Source of the DNA: Roseovarius pelagicus
GTDB taxonomy: Bacteria; Pseudomonadota; Alphaproteobacteria; Rhodobacterales; Rhodobacteraceae
DNA: 64,000 nucleotides
NCBI RefSeq assembly: GCF_025639885.1
Contig: NZ_CP106738.1
Span: 620,001 to 684,000, forward strand
Direction of reading: 5' to 3'
The translations under genes and the position numbers were made by a program. Of the stretch, positions 8,334 through 17,034 are shown piece after piece. Each line of letters begins with the position of its first letter. The first letter of the stretch is position 1. Below the pieces are notes generated by a model. It was given only the letters and a program-made list of their open reading frames with translations. It had not been told where the DNA came from and did no database searches.

Positions 8334-9392
8334 TCAGGCTGCCAGAACGGTGCAGGCACCGACTGGCATTTCCACCGTCACGGCGTCACCGATCCGCACA
8401 TCCGGCCAGTCCTTTGGCGTCAAGACCGAGATCACCTCGTGCCCGTTGCAATCCACAAGGATTTCAATCGTCGCACCGATATCGCGAACAAAGCTGACCG
8501 TGCCGGCAACCGCATTTGCCGGTGGGTTGCTTGCAGCCGGACGCACGAACACCTCTTCGGGACGTGTCATCAGCAATACGTCTGTGCCTGTGGGCTGGCC
8601 TGCGGCGCCACTCTCGACCCTAAGCTCGGCATCGCCGACGCGCACCGCGTTCTCGGCACTCATCCGGGCGGGCAATAGGTTGCTGGTTCCGATGAACCCA
8701 GCCACGAACTTGTCCACCGGTTTTTTGTAGATATCCATGGGCGTGCCGGTTTGCAGCACCTTTGCACGGCCCATCACCACGATCTCGTCGGCCATGGTCA
8801 TCGCCTCGGTCTGATCATGAGTCACCACGACCGTTGTAATGCCCAGTTCCTGTTGCAGCTTCCGCAGCTCAATCTGCATCGCCTCGCGCAGGTTGGCATC
8901 CAGCGCCGACATCGGCTCGTCCAGCAAAAACACCTGCGGATTCAGCGCCAGCGCCCGTGCAATCGCCACACGCTGCCGCTGCCCGCCCGATAACTGACCG
9001 ATGCGGCGGTCGGCGACACCGGGTAAATGCATCATATCCAACAATTCGCGCGCGCGATCCTCGCGTTCAGACCGCGAATGGCCTCGAATGCGCATCGCGT
9101 AGGTAATGTTCTCTCCGACGCTCAGATGCGGAAACAGGGCAAAGGACTGAAACACCATGCCAATATCGCGCTGGTGCACGGGCACGCGCGTCAGGTCGCG
9201 CCCCTCGAAACTGATGCTGCCGGTGGTCGGCTCTTCGAGCCCCGCGATCATCCGCAAGAGCGTGGTCTTGCCGCACCCCGACGGGCCGAGAAAACAAACC
9301 ATCTCGCCGGTCTTGAAATGCAGGTTCACATCTTCAACGGCGGTAACACTGCCGAATTTCTTGGTGACGCCTTCGATGATGAGACCCGACAT
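8334..9392 (-). CDS. ABC transporter ATP-binding protein, polyamine type (PotA-like)
   Basis: A 352-residue ATPase. Walker A is GPSGCGKTT, the signature is LSGGQRQRVAIARAL, Walker B is VFLLDEPMSALD and the switch His lies in VVTHDQ. A C-terminal TOBE domain (about 250-352) is the regulatory/MalK-type extension found in spermidine/putrescine and Fe(III) importers. It energises the two permeases downstream. A hairpin separates it from the binding-protein gene upstream. Confidence 0.93.
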   Translation of the reverse strand: MSGLIIEGVTKKFGSVTAVEDVNLHFKTGEMVCFLGPSGCGKTTLLRMIAGLEEPTTGSISFEGRDLTRVPVHQRDIGMVFQSFALFPHLSVGENITYAMRIRGHSRSEREDRARELLDMMHLPGVADRRIGQLSGGQRQRVAIARALALNPQVFLLDEPMSALDANLREAMQIELRKLQQELGITTVVVTHDQTEAMTMADEIVVMGRAKVLQTGTPMDIYKKPVDKFVAGFIGTSNLLPARMSAENAVRVGDAELRVESGAAGQPTGTDVLLMTRPEEVFVRPAASNPPANAVAGTVSFVRDIGATIEILVDCNGHEVISVLTPKDWPDVRIGDAVTVEMPVGACTVLAA

Positions 9393-9418
9393 GCGCCCTC
9401 CCCCCGTTGTTGATTAGT

Positions 9419-9444
9419 CGGGCCCGCCTCACAAGGCAGGCCCG
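9419..9444 (-). terminator. Intra-operon hairpin between binding protein and ATPase genes
   Basis: CGGGCCTGCC pairs with GGCGGGCCCG (one G-T pair) around a six-base loop on the minus strand, 18 bases after the binding-protein stop. No U tract follows. Such hairpins typically stabilise the upstream message and dampen read-through, giving more binding protein than membrane components. Confidence 0.6.
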
Positions 9445-9462
9445 GATTTTCTGTCGTGGCTG

Positions 9463-10542
9463 TTAACCTGCGATGACCCGGTTCCAAGTATCCGAAATCC
9501 AGTCAGCATGTTCCTGATAGATGTCATAACGCGGGATGATCGGATCCTTGGGGCTGCCGACAGCGGCCAGTTCTTCTTCGGTCAGGTCGGTCAATTCGGC
9601 ATTGACGACCGGCGCTGTGCCGACATTGCGCGCAAGCAGTGCCTGCGTTTCCGGCGTGGACATGAAATCAATGAATGCGTGAACTTCGTCCAGCGGCTCT
9701 ACGTATTGCGGTACGATCCAATAACCACTGTCGAGCACGCCGCCCTCTTTGGGGAAGGTTGACACAACCGGGAAACCTTCGGCAGCGGCGAGGCCAGCCA
9801 CGTCATGGTAATATTGCCCCATCGGAATTTCGCCATCCTGCAATGCCTGCTGGAACGCGCCCTCGTCCTTGTACCACAGACGTACATTCGGAACCATTTC
9901 CGCAATCTTGTCAAAGCATTGCTGGATGCCGTCCTTTGTGCTCAGGATATCGGTGCCGCCAAAATGCGTCGCAGCGGTGACTTCCAGCAGGAAGGAGTTG
10001 GAAGCCAGCCCCAGCACACCGATCTGGTCTTTGTACTGCTCATCCCACAGCGCCGCCCAGCTGGTCGGTGCCTCGGGGATCTCGTCAGAGTTGGTGCACA
10101 GCGTTATATACCACGACAGCGCCCCGACGCCGTATAGCCCGCCATCGTCATAGCGATCCTGAAAACGGTCGTTTAGGTTGCTGAGGTTCGGCAGCTTGGA
10201 TTCGTCCAGTGTCTGGAACAGTTTCTGCTGCGCGCCCTCGTTGCGCGGTGTACCCGCCATCAGCGACACATCGGCGGGGGCAGTCTTGGCGCGGGCCGCG
10301 TTCTTGATCTGCACCAGCCAAGTCTCGCCGGTGGGCACCGCCATCGAATTCACCTCGATGCCGGTCGCTGCTGTGAACTCGGGAAAGATGAACTGTTTAA
10401 AGCTCTCTTCGAAAAAACCGCCATAGGTGCCGACCTTGATCGGACCATTTGCTGCGCGCAGGATTGACGGTGCGCTCAGCGCTACTGCGCCTGTCGCGGC
10501 GGCAGTGCCCATAAAGCGGCGACGTGAAAGGGTACGTGTCAT
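9463..10542 (-). CDS. ABC transporter periplasmic substrate-binding protein, PotD-like
   Basis: A 359-residue solute-binding protein. The N-terminus carries a twin-arginine signal (SRRRFMGTAAATGAVALSAP, then AANGPIKVGTYGG), so it is probably exported folded by Tat. The mature part resembles PotD/PotF and Fe-type binding proteins (FFEESFKQFIFPEFTAATGIEV, YWIVPQYVE, FIDFMSTPETQALLARN). It is the first transporter gene after the ureohydrolase, consistent with uptake of a cationic amine or guanidino compound. The ligand is not determined. Confidence 0.9.
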   Translation of the reverse strand: MTRTLSRRRFMGTAAATGAVALSAPSILRAANGPIKVGTYGGFFEESFKQFIFPEFTAATGIEVNSMAVPTGETWLVQIKNAARAKTAPADVSLMAGTPRNEGAQQKLFQTLDESKLPNLSNLNDRFQDRYDDGGLYGVGALSWYITLCTNSDEIPEAPTSWAALWDEQYKDQIGVLGLASNSFLLEVTAATHFGGTDILSTKDGIQQCFDKIAEMVPNVRLWYKDEGAFQQALQDGEIPMGQYYHDVAGLAAAEGFPVVSTFPKEGGVLDSGYWIVPQYVEPLDEVHAFIDFMSTPETQALLARNVGTAPVVNAELTDLTEEELAAVGSPKDPIIPRYDIYQEHADWISDTWNRVIAG

Positions 10543-10569
10543 CTGTAGTCTCTCCTTGTTGGATTTGGC

Positions 10570-11531
10570 TCAGGCCCAAGTCTTTGGCAGGACACAGAGC
10601 ATTTCATAGAGCAGGTTCGCGCCGATCATCGCCGTCGCCCCTGTCGTATCATAAGGCGGAGACACCTCCACCAAATCAGCACCGACCACATTCAGCCCCT
10701 TGCAGCCGCGCACGATCTCCAGCGCCTGCATGGTGGTCAGCCCACCAATCTCGACCGTGCCGGTACCGGGGGCAAAGGCCGGGTCGAGACTGTCGATATC
10801 GTAAGTCAGGTAAACCGGCGCATCCCCGATCTGCGCGCGGATGTCTGCCATCAGCGGCGTCATCGATTTGTGCCAGCATTCTTCGGCCTGAACGACGGTA
10901 AAGCCCTGTTCACGCCCCCAGTCGAAATCGTCAGGCGCATAACCCGTGCCGCGCAATCCGATCTGGAACACCTTGTCATTCAGCAATAGCCCATCCTCGA
11001 CCGCCCGCCGGAAAGGCGTGCCATGAGCGATCCGTTCGCCGAACATTTCGTCATTGGTATCTGAATGGGCGTCAATGTGGATCAGTGCGACGGGTCCGTG
11101 CTTTTTCGCAATACTCCGCAGCACCGGGTAGGTGAGCGTATGATCCCCCCCAGCGTCAGCGGCACAGTGTCATGACGCAAAATCTCATCGTAGGCTGCGG
11201 TGATGATGTCGACTGTTTTCTTCAGGTCGAACGTATTGATCGCGACATCACCAATATCGGCGACCTGCATTTTTGCAAAAGGCGCGGCACCCGTAGCCAT
11301 ATTGAAAGGACGCATCATGCAGCTCTCGGCTCGGATCGCGCGCGGGCCATGGCGCGTGCCCGCGCGGTTCGATGCACCAATATCCATCGGAATCCCGACA
11401 AAGCACGCATCCAGACCTTCGGCTGTCTTCTGCGAGGGCAACCGCATCATCGTCGTCTCGCCGCCGAAACGCGGCATGTCATTGCCACCCAGTGGCTGAT
11501 TGAACCGGGCGGCTGTGATATCTTCTGGCAT
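10570..11531 (-). pseudogene. Agmatinase-type ureohydrolase, frameshifted
   Basis: Two overlapping frames form one ureohydrolase of about 320 residues. The first runs from ATG at 11531 (GGGAGAGAG ribosome site) through MDIGASNRAGTRHGPRAIR to PLTLGG. The second resumes at TYPVLRSIAKKHGPVALIHID. The break is a C7 run at 11145-11151; one more C would restore PLTLGGDHTLTYPVL, including the metal-ligand His of GGDHT. Downstream motifs DAHSDT and TYDIDSLDP are intact. The family removes urea from agmatine, guanidinobutyrate and similar compounds using two Mn ions. Its position first in a polyamine-type transporter operon fits that chemistry. Confidence 0.87.
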
Positions 11532-11624
11532 TCGGCGCTCTCTCCCTTGGCCTCGCAGCGAGACCGACATCAGCGACCATAAGCAGGGCGGCCGCATTCG
11601 AAAAATAACGATCATAGAAATTTT

Positions 11625-11644
11625 ACATTTGCATATCCAAATGT
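11625..11644. promoter_or_regulatory. Palindrome upstream of the ureohydrolase-transporter operon
   Basis: ACATTTG and CAAATGT are perfect 7-bp arms around six bases, roughly 95 bases upstream of the ureohydrolase start and just beyond the LysR stop. It is a candidate binding site for that LysR regulator. Confidence 0.5.
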
Positions 11645-11648
11645 GAAA

Positions 11649-12539
11649 TCAAGGATAGCACGCCTGCAATGTCTGCCAGAACCGCTCGATCACCTTGGGC
11701 ACGGCCCCCGACCGCCGGATCAACTGCATCGGGCAGCCAAAGTTGAACGTCTCGCAGGCCATCCGCCGCAAGCGCCCGTCAACCTCAAAAGAGGCCGCCA
11801 GATGTTCAGGCAGCAGGCCCAGATACCCGCCACTGAGGACCATCATCAACTGCGATTCGATTTGCCGAACGATCCTGTCCTCATCCGATGCAGCATAGGA
11901 TTTCATGCGTTGCTGGCTCCAGTATCCGCGATGCACCCAAGGCGTATCCTCGATCTCCGCGTCAGTGATATCCACATCCTTGCGCGCAAAGAACGGATGC
12001 GTATCGGCACAATAAAGCGCATGCGGCTCCACATACAAATCCGTCAGATGCAGCCCTGAAACCAGATTATCAAAGCTGCCAAAACCGATATGGTAACTGC
12101 CGTCCAGCAACCCTGCCATAATGTCCTGCGGGTTCGAAATCGACAGATCGATGCGTACCGCCGGGGCCGCTTGGGTAAAGCTGCGGATCGCCTCGGGCAG
12201 CTTGCACCCCGGATCGGTCGTTATGGCATCAACCATCGCGATCTTGAGTTGGCCAACCAGATTGCCCCGCAGTTCCGCCAGATGCGCCGAATGCGTGTTC
12301 AACCCATCCAGCAGCGCCTGCCCGATCTCATGCACCATCCGACCTTTTTCGGTCAGCATAAAACCACGCCGCCCCCGTTGGCACAGCTTGACACCCAGCC
12401 GCTCTTCGAGCGCCGTGATGTGATTGGAAATGGTCGGCTGGCTGATGCCCAGTTCGATCTGCGCAGCAGAAAAGCCGTCATTGCGCACGACGCTGTCAAA
12501 AACGCTTAGCAGATGGATGTCAGAGCCGGTTAATTTCAT
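11649..12539 (-). CDS. LysR-family transcriptional regulator
   Basis: A 296-residue regulator with an N-terminal winged helix-turn-helix (LLSVFDSVVRNDGFSAAQIELGISQPTISNHITALEERLGVKLCQRGRRGFMLTEKG broken here only by reading length, about residues 6-62) and a C-terminal effector-binding domain. ATG at 12539 begins MKLTGSDIHLL; the longer open frame to 12632 runs into the divergent promoter. It sits between the ureohydrolase-transporter-nitrile hydratase operon and the divergent alcohol dehydrogenase, so it likely controls both. It is strikingly similar in its DNA-binding domain to the LysR at 60201-61103. Confidence 0.92.
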   Translation of the reverse strand: MKLTGSDIHLLSVFDSVVRNDGFSAAQIELGISQPTISNHITALEERLGVKLCQRGRRGFMLTEKGRMVHEIGQALLDGLNTHSAHLAELRGNLVGQLKIAMVDAITTDPGCKLPEAIRSFTQAAPAVRIDLSISNPQDIMAGLLDGSYHIGFGSFDNLVSGLHLTDLYVEPHALYCADTHPFFARKDVDITDAEIEDTPWVHRGYWSQQRMKSYAASDEDRIVRQIESQLMMVLSGGYLGLLPEHLAASFEVDGRLRRMACETFNFGCPMQLIRRSGAVPKVIERFWQTLQACYP

Positions 12540-12554
12540 CCATCCATTGAAAAC

Positions 12555-12588
12555 GGCAAATGTATTAAATTGCAATGACCTATTTGCC
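12555..12588. promoter_or_regulatory. Inverted repeat in the lysR/alcohol dehydrogenase intergenic region
   Basis: GGCAAAT and ATTTGCC are 7-bp arms separated by 20 bases; a smaller palindrome ATTGCAAT (12569-12576) lies inside. The AT-rich segment lies just upstream of the lysR start and about 80 bases before the divergent alcohol dehydrogenase. It shares the CAAAT/ATTTG theme with the palindrome at 11625. Confidence 0.45.
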
Positions 12589-12667
12589 TGCGCCGATCCG
12601 CCGACTAGGGTGCACAAAAGCGCGTGATCCATGCGCCGACACCTGACCGCCTATCAAGGACACAGAG

Positions 12668-13708
12668 ATGACAAATACCCCTCCTCGCATGATGACAGCC
12701 GCCATTAGTGACGGCCCCGGTGCCCCTCTGGTTCTGCGTCAGGTCGCGACACCGCAACCCCGCCCCGGCGAAGTGCTGGTCAAACTGGAAAGCTGCGGTG
12801 TTTGTCATTCCGATCTGCATCTGCGCGACGGTCAGGAAAACCTGCCGGACGACTACTACCCCGTGATCTTTGGCCACGAGGGGATCGGCCGCGTCGTTCA
12901 GATCGGAGAGAATACGCCCGATGCGCCGGAAATCGGCACGCGCGTCGGCCTGCCTTGGCTTTATGATACTTGCCTTGCGTGCAAACCGTGTCGCAGCGGG
13001 TGGGAAACATTCTGCACCAGCCAGACCGCACGCGGCGTCCAGCGCGATGGTGCCTTTGCCGAATACGCATTGTCACCCACGGCGTTTACCATCCCGATCC
13101 CCGAAGCAATCGACCCGATCAAAGGCGCACCGCTGCTCTGCGCGGGCCTCACCGCGTGGTCAGCTCTGGCTCGCGCCGAGACAGGCCCGCGCGACAATGT
13201 CCTGATTATCGGCGCAGGTGGCCTTGGACAATATGCAGTGATGATCGCCAAGGCCCGCGGCGCGCGGGTTTTCGTGGTGGACAAAGACCCGGCCAAACTG
13301 GAGAGCGCGCAGGCGCTTGGTGCCGATCACGTCATTCCCGCAGGTCGCGATGCCGGAACCGCAGTCAAGGCCGCCGGTGGCGCGGATGTAACGATCAACT
13401 TTGCCCCCAGCCCCGCCGTCTGGAACACCGTGCGCGACGCGGTCAACCCGATGAGTGCAGTCGTCGCTGTCGCCATGGTTCACGAACCTGTGGACCTGTC
13501 TATGATGTGGTTGATCGACGGCGGGCATCGCGTTCTGGGCTCATCTGTGGGGACTCGGCAGGACATGATCGAGTTTCTCGATTTCGCCGCGCGTCACCCG
13601 CTGCCCATCGATGTCCAGACACTGCCGCTTTCTGGCGTTGACGCGGCACTCGACCAGCTCAAGCGCGGTGAAGTGACGGGTCGGTTGTGCATCGACTTTA
13701 CGCTCTGA
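12668..13708 (+). CDS. Zinc-dependent alcohol dehydrogenase (MDR family)
   Basis: A 346-residue medium-chain dehydrogenase. Catalytic zinc ligands are in GVCHSD (C46) and GHE (H70, E71); the structural zinc is held by C102, C105, C108 and C116. The Rossmann motif GAGGLGQYA begins the NAD(P) domain, and VVDKDP suggests NAD preference. CAAGGACACAGAG precedes the ATG. It is divergent from lysR and 19 bases from the amidohydrolase. It probably oxidises an alcohol intermediate of the pathway; the substrate is unknown. Confidence 0.92.
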   Translation: MTNTPPRMMTAAISDGPGAPLVLRQVATPQPRPGEVLVKLESCGVCHSDLHLRDGQENLPDDYYPVIFGHEGIGRVVQIGENTPDAPEIGTRVGLPWLYDTCLACKPCRSGWETFCTSQTARGVQRDGAFAEYALSPTAFTIPIPEAIDPIKGAPLLCAGLTAWSALARAETGPRDNVLIIGAGGLGQYAVMIAKARGARVFVVDKDPAKLESAQALGADHVIPAGRDAGTAVKAAGGADVTINFAPSPAVWNTVRDAVNPMSAVVAVAMVHEPVDLSMMWLIDGGHRVLGSSVGTRQDMIEFLDFAARHPLPIDVQTLPLSGVDAALDQLKRGEVTGRLCIDFTL

Positions 13709-13727
13709 CAGGTCAGGAGATCGCACC

Positions 13728-14519
13728 ATGAAACTCGCCATGTTCCAGATGTCAGCGATTGGCGATCACGCCACCCGCCCCGCCCGGATCAAAGACGCGA
13801 TGCAGACTGCATCAGACAACGGCGCAGACCTGCTGATCGCTCCTGAACTCGCCCTTTCCGGCTATGGGCGCGGCGCGGCGTTCGACGATCTGACGCAGGA
13901 GGCAGACGGAAACTGGTCTAGGGAACTGACCGAAATCGCGCGCAGCCTCGGCATCAGCCTCATTGCGGGTTTTCCTGAAACGCGCGACGGCACACATCAT
14001 ATCAGTGCGTTGGCGATTGATGCGCGCAGCGACGCCGCCCCGGTGATCTATCGCAAAACCTGCCTATATGGCGACTACGAGAAACAACACTTCGTCAGCC
14101 CCGGCCCCTCGACCATCATCGCGGATCTGGGCGGGCTGCGGGTCGGCATACTGATCTGCTTTGATATCGAGTTTCCGGAAAACGCCCGTCGACTTGCGCG
14201 TGCCGGTGCGCAACTCATCGCTGTGCCAACCGCCCTGCCCCAAGGGGCATCCGGCGCATTCATCGCACAACATGTGATCCGCACACGGGCCTTTGAAAAT
14301 CAGATATTCATCGCCTATGCAAACCATGCCGATAGTGACGAGGCGTTCACCTATCAGGGATGTTCTTCCATAGCCGCCCCCGACGGCGCGGTATTGGCAC
14401 AAGCCCCCGAAACTGGTGATGCCCTCCTTTACGCGGAAATCACGCCAGAAGCCTACGAAGCTGGCCGCGCCGAGAACCCATACCTCGCGGATTCCGAAAC
14501 ACTCGGCCTGCACGGCTGA
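13728..14519 (+). CDS. Carbon-nitrogen hydrolase (nitrilase superfamily)
   Basis: A 263-residue nitrilase-fold hydrolase with the Glu-Lys-Cys triad: E40 in LLIAPELALSGYG, K110 in YRKTCLYG and C144 in ILICFDIEFPE. The length and HFVSPG segment resemble aliphatic amidases, carbamoylases and carbamoylputrescine amidases rather than large nitrilases. It forms a two-gene unit with the alcohol dehydrogenase (AGGTCAGGAG ribosome site). An amidase is the natural partner of a nitrile hydratase, converting the amide to acid and ammonia; that pairing is inferred from neighbourhood. Confidence 0.9.
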   Translation: MKLAMFQMSAIGDHATRPARIKDAMQTASDNGADLLIAPELALSGYGRGAAFDDLTQEADGNWSRELTEIARSLGISLIAGFPETRDGTHHISALAIDARSDAAPVIYRKTCLYGDYEKQHFVSPGPSTIIADLGGLRVGILICFDIEFPENARRLARAGAQLIAVPTALPQGASGAFIAQHVIRTRAFENQIFIAYANHADSDEAFTYQGCSSIAAPDGAVLAQAPETGDALLYAEITPEAYEAGRAENPYLADSETLGLHG

Positions 14520-14573
14520 CGAACACGCCAACGTGCGGCCTTGCGAAAATTCGCGTGCCATAGAACTGTGAAA

Positions 14574-14650
<77 letters not shown>

Positions 14651-14730
14651 CTGCGTGGCGATATAGCCCGGCAGGCCGTGGCCCGCAACGCCAAATCTGC
14701 ACCCGCAGTCCGGCCTTTTGCAACCGCCGT

Positions 14731-15951
14731 TCAGGCGAACAAATCGTGGCACAGTTCCAATGCATCCACCAGCGCATCCACTTCAGCCTCGGTATTATAA
14801 AGTCCAAAGGACGCCCGGCAGGTCGCGGTCACGCCCAGATGCTCCATCAGTGGCTGCGCGCAATGATGCCCCGCCCGCACCGCCACGCCCTTTTTGTCTA
14901 GGATCGTGGATATGTCATGCGCATGACCTGCCCCATCCAGAGTAAAGCTAAAGATCGCGGCCTTGTCCGGCGCGTTACCCTGCACCTGTAACCAGTTCAG
15001 CCCGCCCAATCGGGTTTGCGCGTAGCTGCACAGGCCCGCCTCGTAGGCGGCGATGTTATCCATCCCCAGTGACATCATGTATTCCAGCGCGGCGCCCAGC
15101 CCGATGGTCTGCACGATACCGGGGGTTCCTGCCTCGAATTTCATTGGTGGATCGTTGTAGCTGACCGCATCCTTGGATACTTCGCGGATCATGTCGCCAC
15201 CGCCCATGAACGCGCGCATTTCCGCCAGTCGGTCCTTTCGTACAAAAATAGCACCCGAACCGGACGGTCCATACAGCTTGTGACCGGTGATGGCATAGAA
15301 ATCGCAGCCCAGATCATCCACATCGACCGGCATATGCACCGCCGCCTGACTGCCATCCACCAGTACTGCCACGCCGCGTGCATGAGCGGCCGCACAAATC
15401 GCCTTCACATCCACTTTGGTTCCCAGAACGTTGGAAAGGTGGGATATTGCGATCAGCTTTGTACGCGGTCCAATGGCGTCGATCACAGTCTGGGCATCAA
15501 GCGCGCCGTTGCTGTCCACATCGACCCACTTCAGGATCGCCCCCTGACGCTCGCGCAGAAAATGCCACGGCACGATATTGGCGTGATGCTCCATCACGCT
15601 TAGCACGATCTCGTCGCCCGGCTCGAACCGTGGCATGGCCCAGCTATAGGCAACCATATTAATGCCTTCGGTCGTGCCAGTATTCAGCACGATCTGATTT
15701 TCGTCGGCAACATTCAGGAACCGCGCAATGGTACCACGCACGTTTTCGTACTTCTCGGTTGCGACATTGCTAAGGTAATGCAGGCCGCGATGCACGTTTG
15801 CATACTCGTGCGAATAGGCCGTGGTGATCGCATCAATCACCACCTGCGGCTTTTGCGCCGAAGCACCATTATCAAGATAAACCAGAGGCTTGCCATTCAC
15901 TTCTCGTGCGAGAATAGGAAAGTCCGCCCTGACATTGGCAATATCGAGCAT
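14731..15951 (-). CDS. sufS: Cysteine desulfurase SufS
   Basis: A 406-residue PLP enzyme of the SufS/CsdA group that takes sulfur from cysteine as a bound persulfide for iron-sulfur assembly. The PLP lysine is in ITGHKLYGPSG and the catalytic Cys in RAGHHCAQPLM, with the short loop of group II desulfurases and the conserved RASFGLYNT tail. ATG at 15951 overlaps the stop of the Yip1-like gene as TAATG. It is the last gene of the suf operon. A second, IscS-like desulfurase lies near the operon front. Confidence 0.95.
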   Translation of the reverse strand: MLDIANVRADFPILAREVNGKPLVYLDNGASAQKPQVVIDAITTAYSHEYANVHRGLHYLSNVATEKYENVRGTIARFLNVADENQIVLNTGTTEGINMVAYSWAMPRFEPGDEIVLSVMEHHANIVPWHFLRERQGAILKWVDVDSNGALDAQTVIDAIGPRTKLIAISHLSNVLGTKVDVKAICAAAHARGVAVLVDGSQAAVHMPVDVDDLGCDFYAITGHKLYGPSGSGAIFVRKDRLAEMRAFMGGGDMIREVSKDAVSYNDPPMKFEAGTPGIVQTIGLGAALEYMMSLGMDNIAAYEAGLCSYAQTRLGGLNWLQVQGNAPDKAAIFSFTLDGAGHAHDISTILDKKGVAVRAGHHCAQPLMEHLGVTATCRASFGLYNTEAEVDALVDALELCHDLFA

Positions 15952-16552
15952 TAGCTCACTCCTGCAAAAACGGCAGCGCCTATGACGCCTAGGATCACCG
16001 ACAGCCCGACCACGATGGCAAAGACGGTAGTGATGAGAACACCTGTTGCCTTGAACAGATTTGCAAAGCCATGCGCGCTGTCGATGAAGACGACCAAAAT
16101 GACCAGTCCCCAGACCGAGGCGACCAACACGAGGATCCCCCTAGGAACGGCGCAACCAGCATCAGCACTGCGACCACCAACTGCAACGCGAACCGCAGCA
16201 CCTGTAGCCACGTCATCAGCGCCAGAATATCGACCAACCTTGCGCTGCCGCCCATCGACTGCCCGATCCAAGTAAGTGCGAACACCGTAAGCACCAACGC
16301 CCCGCCCAATGCCATGGAGAACAGCAAGGGCGATCTGAATATCGGGGGCACCATTGCCATAGTCGCCGGATCAGCCGGAGGTGACAGATATAGAGAGGCG
16401 GAATAGGCAATCGCATTCAGAACCGTCATCAGAACCAGTATCATCCACAGGCTTTGTGACGGCAGGTTTAGCCCCAAAATTCGACTCGCAGCATTGCGTG
16501 GGGCGAATAACGTCTCTTTCGTCAGGTCGACGAAGTAATCCCGGTTCATCAT
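15951..16552 (-). pseudogene. Yip1-like integral membrane protein, frameshifted
   Basis: The protein starts at ATG 16552 (MMNRDYFVDLTKETLFAPRNAA) with several hydrophobic helices, but leaves frame at the C5 run at 16137-16141. Adding one C joins PFLGG to ILVLVASVWGLVILVVFID in the second frame, ending at 15951 for about 200 residues. The N-terminal DLTKETLFAP segment and the five-helix pattern resemble Yip1-domain proteins. The gene overlaps the preceding gene by ATGA and sufS by one base, a position seen in suf operons of this family. Its role there is unknown. The frameshift may be a sequencing error. Confidence 0.75.
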
Positions 16553-17034
16553 GGCACACCCCACTCCGCCTCATAAAGGTTAGCGCCCCAGAACCATCCG
16601 AAGACGGCCAACCACGCCAACCCAACCAGCGTCAGAGCTGGACCGGGACCGATAAAGCCCGCAACCAATCCGTTAAGCAAGATCAGCGGCGATGATGCCA
16701 GCAATGCCCAAAAGAGCGCCATGCGCGCGCCATAGGGGCTGCCCTTGCCCCCGAACGCCCGCGCAGCCCAATGCGTTAACAATGCGAGCGCATAAAGGAT
16801 CAGCGGCGCGATGAATATCCACGCCAACAAGGTGCCGCCCAGCAGCGGATTCAACTCTTCGCCGGTAAGATGCGCCTGCCGCGCCAGACGCGGCATCTGG
16901 GCGACGAACACGATCACGCAGCCCGCCATCAGAACAGCAAGCGCACGATCCTCGCGTGGGCCCATAGCCAACTGACGGCGGAGCACCCGCCGGGGTCCGC
17001 CATAGGTGGCCACGATGTCACGTGTGACCGGCAT
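16549..17034 (-). CDS. Yip1-like membrane protein in the suf operon
   Basis: A 161-residue membrane protein starting with MPVTRDIVATYGGPRRVLRRQLAMG, a basic cytosolic N-terminus, then four to five hydrophobic helices. It looks related in plan to the following frameshifted gene. It abuts sufD (start 17034 overlaps the sufD stop) and overlaps the next start by four bases, so it is co-translated with suf genes. Function is not known; membrane association of the assembly machinery is a possible role but is only inferred. Confidence 0.72.
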   Translation of the reverse strand: MPVTRDIVATYGGPRRVLRRQLAMGPREDRALAVLMAGCVIVFVAQMPRLARQAHLTGEELNPLLGGTLLAWIFIAPLILYALALLTHWAARAFGGKGSPYGARMALFWALLASSPLILLNGLVAGFIGPGPALTLVGLAWLAVFGWFWGANLYEAEWGVP

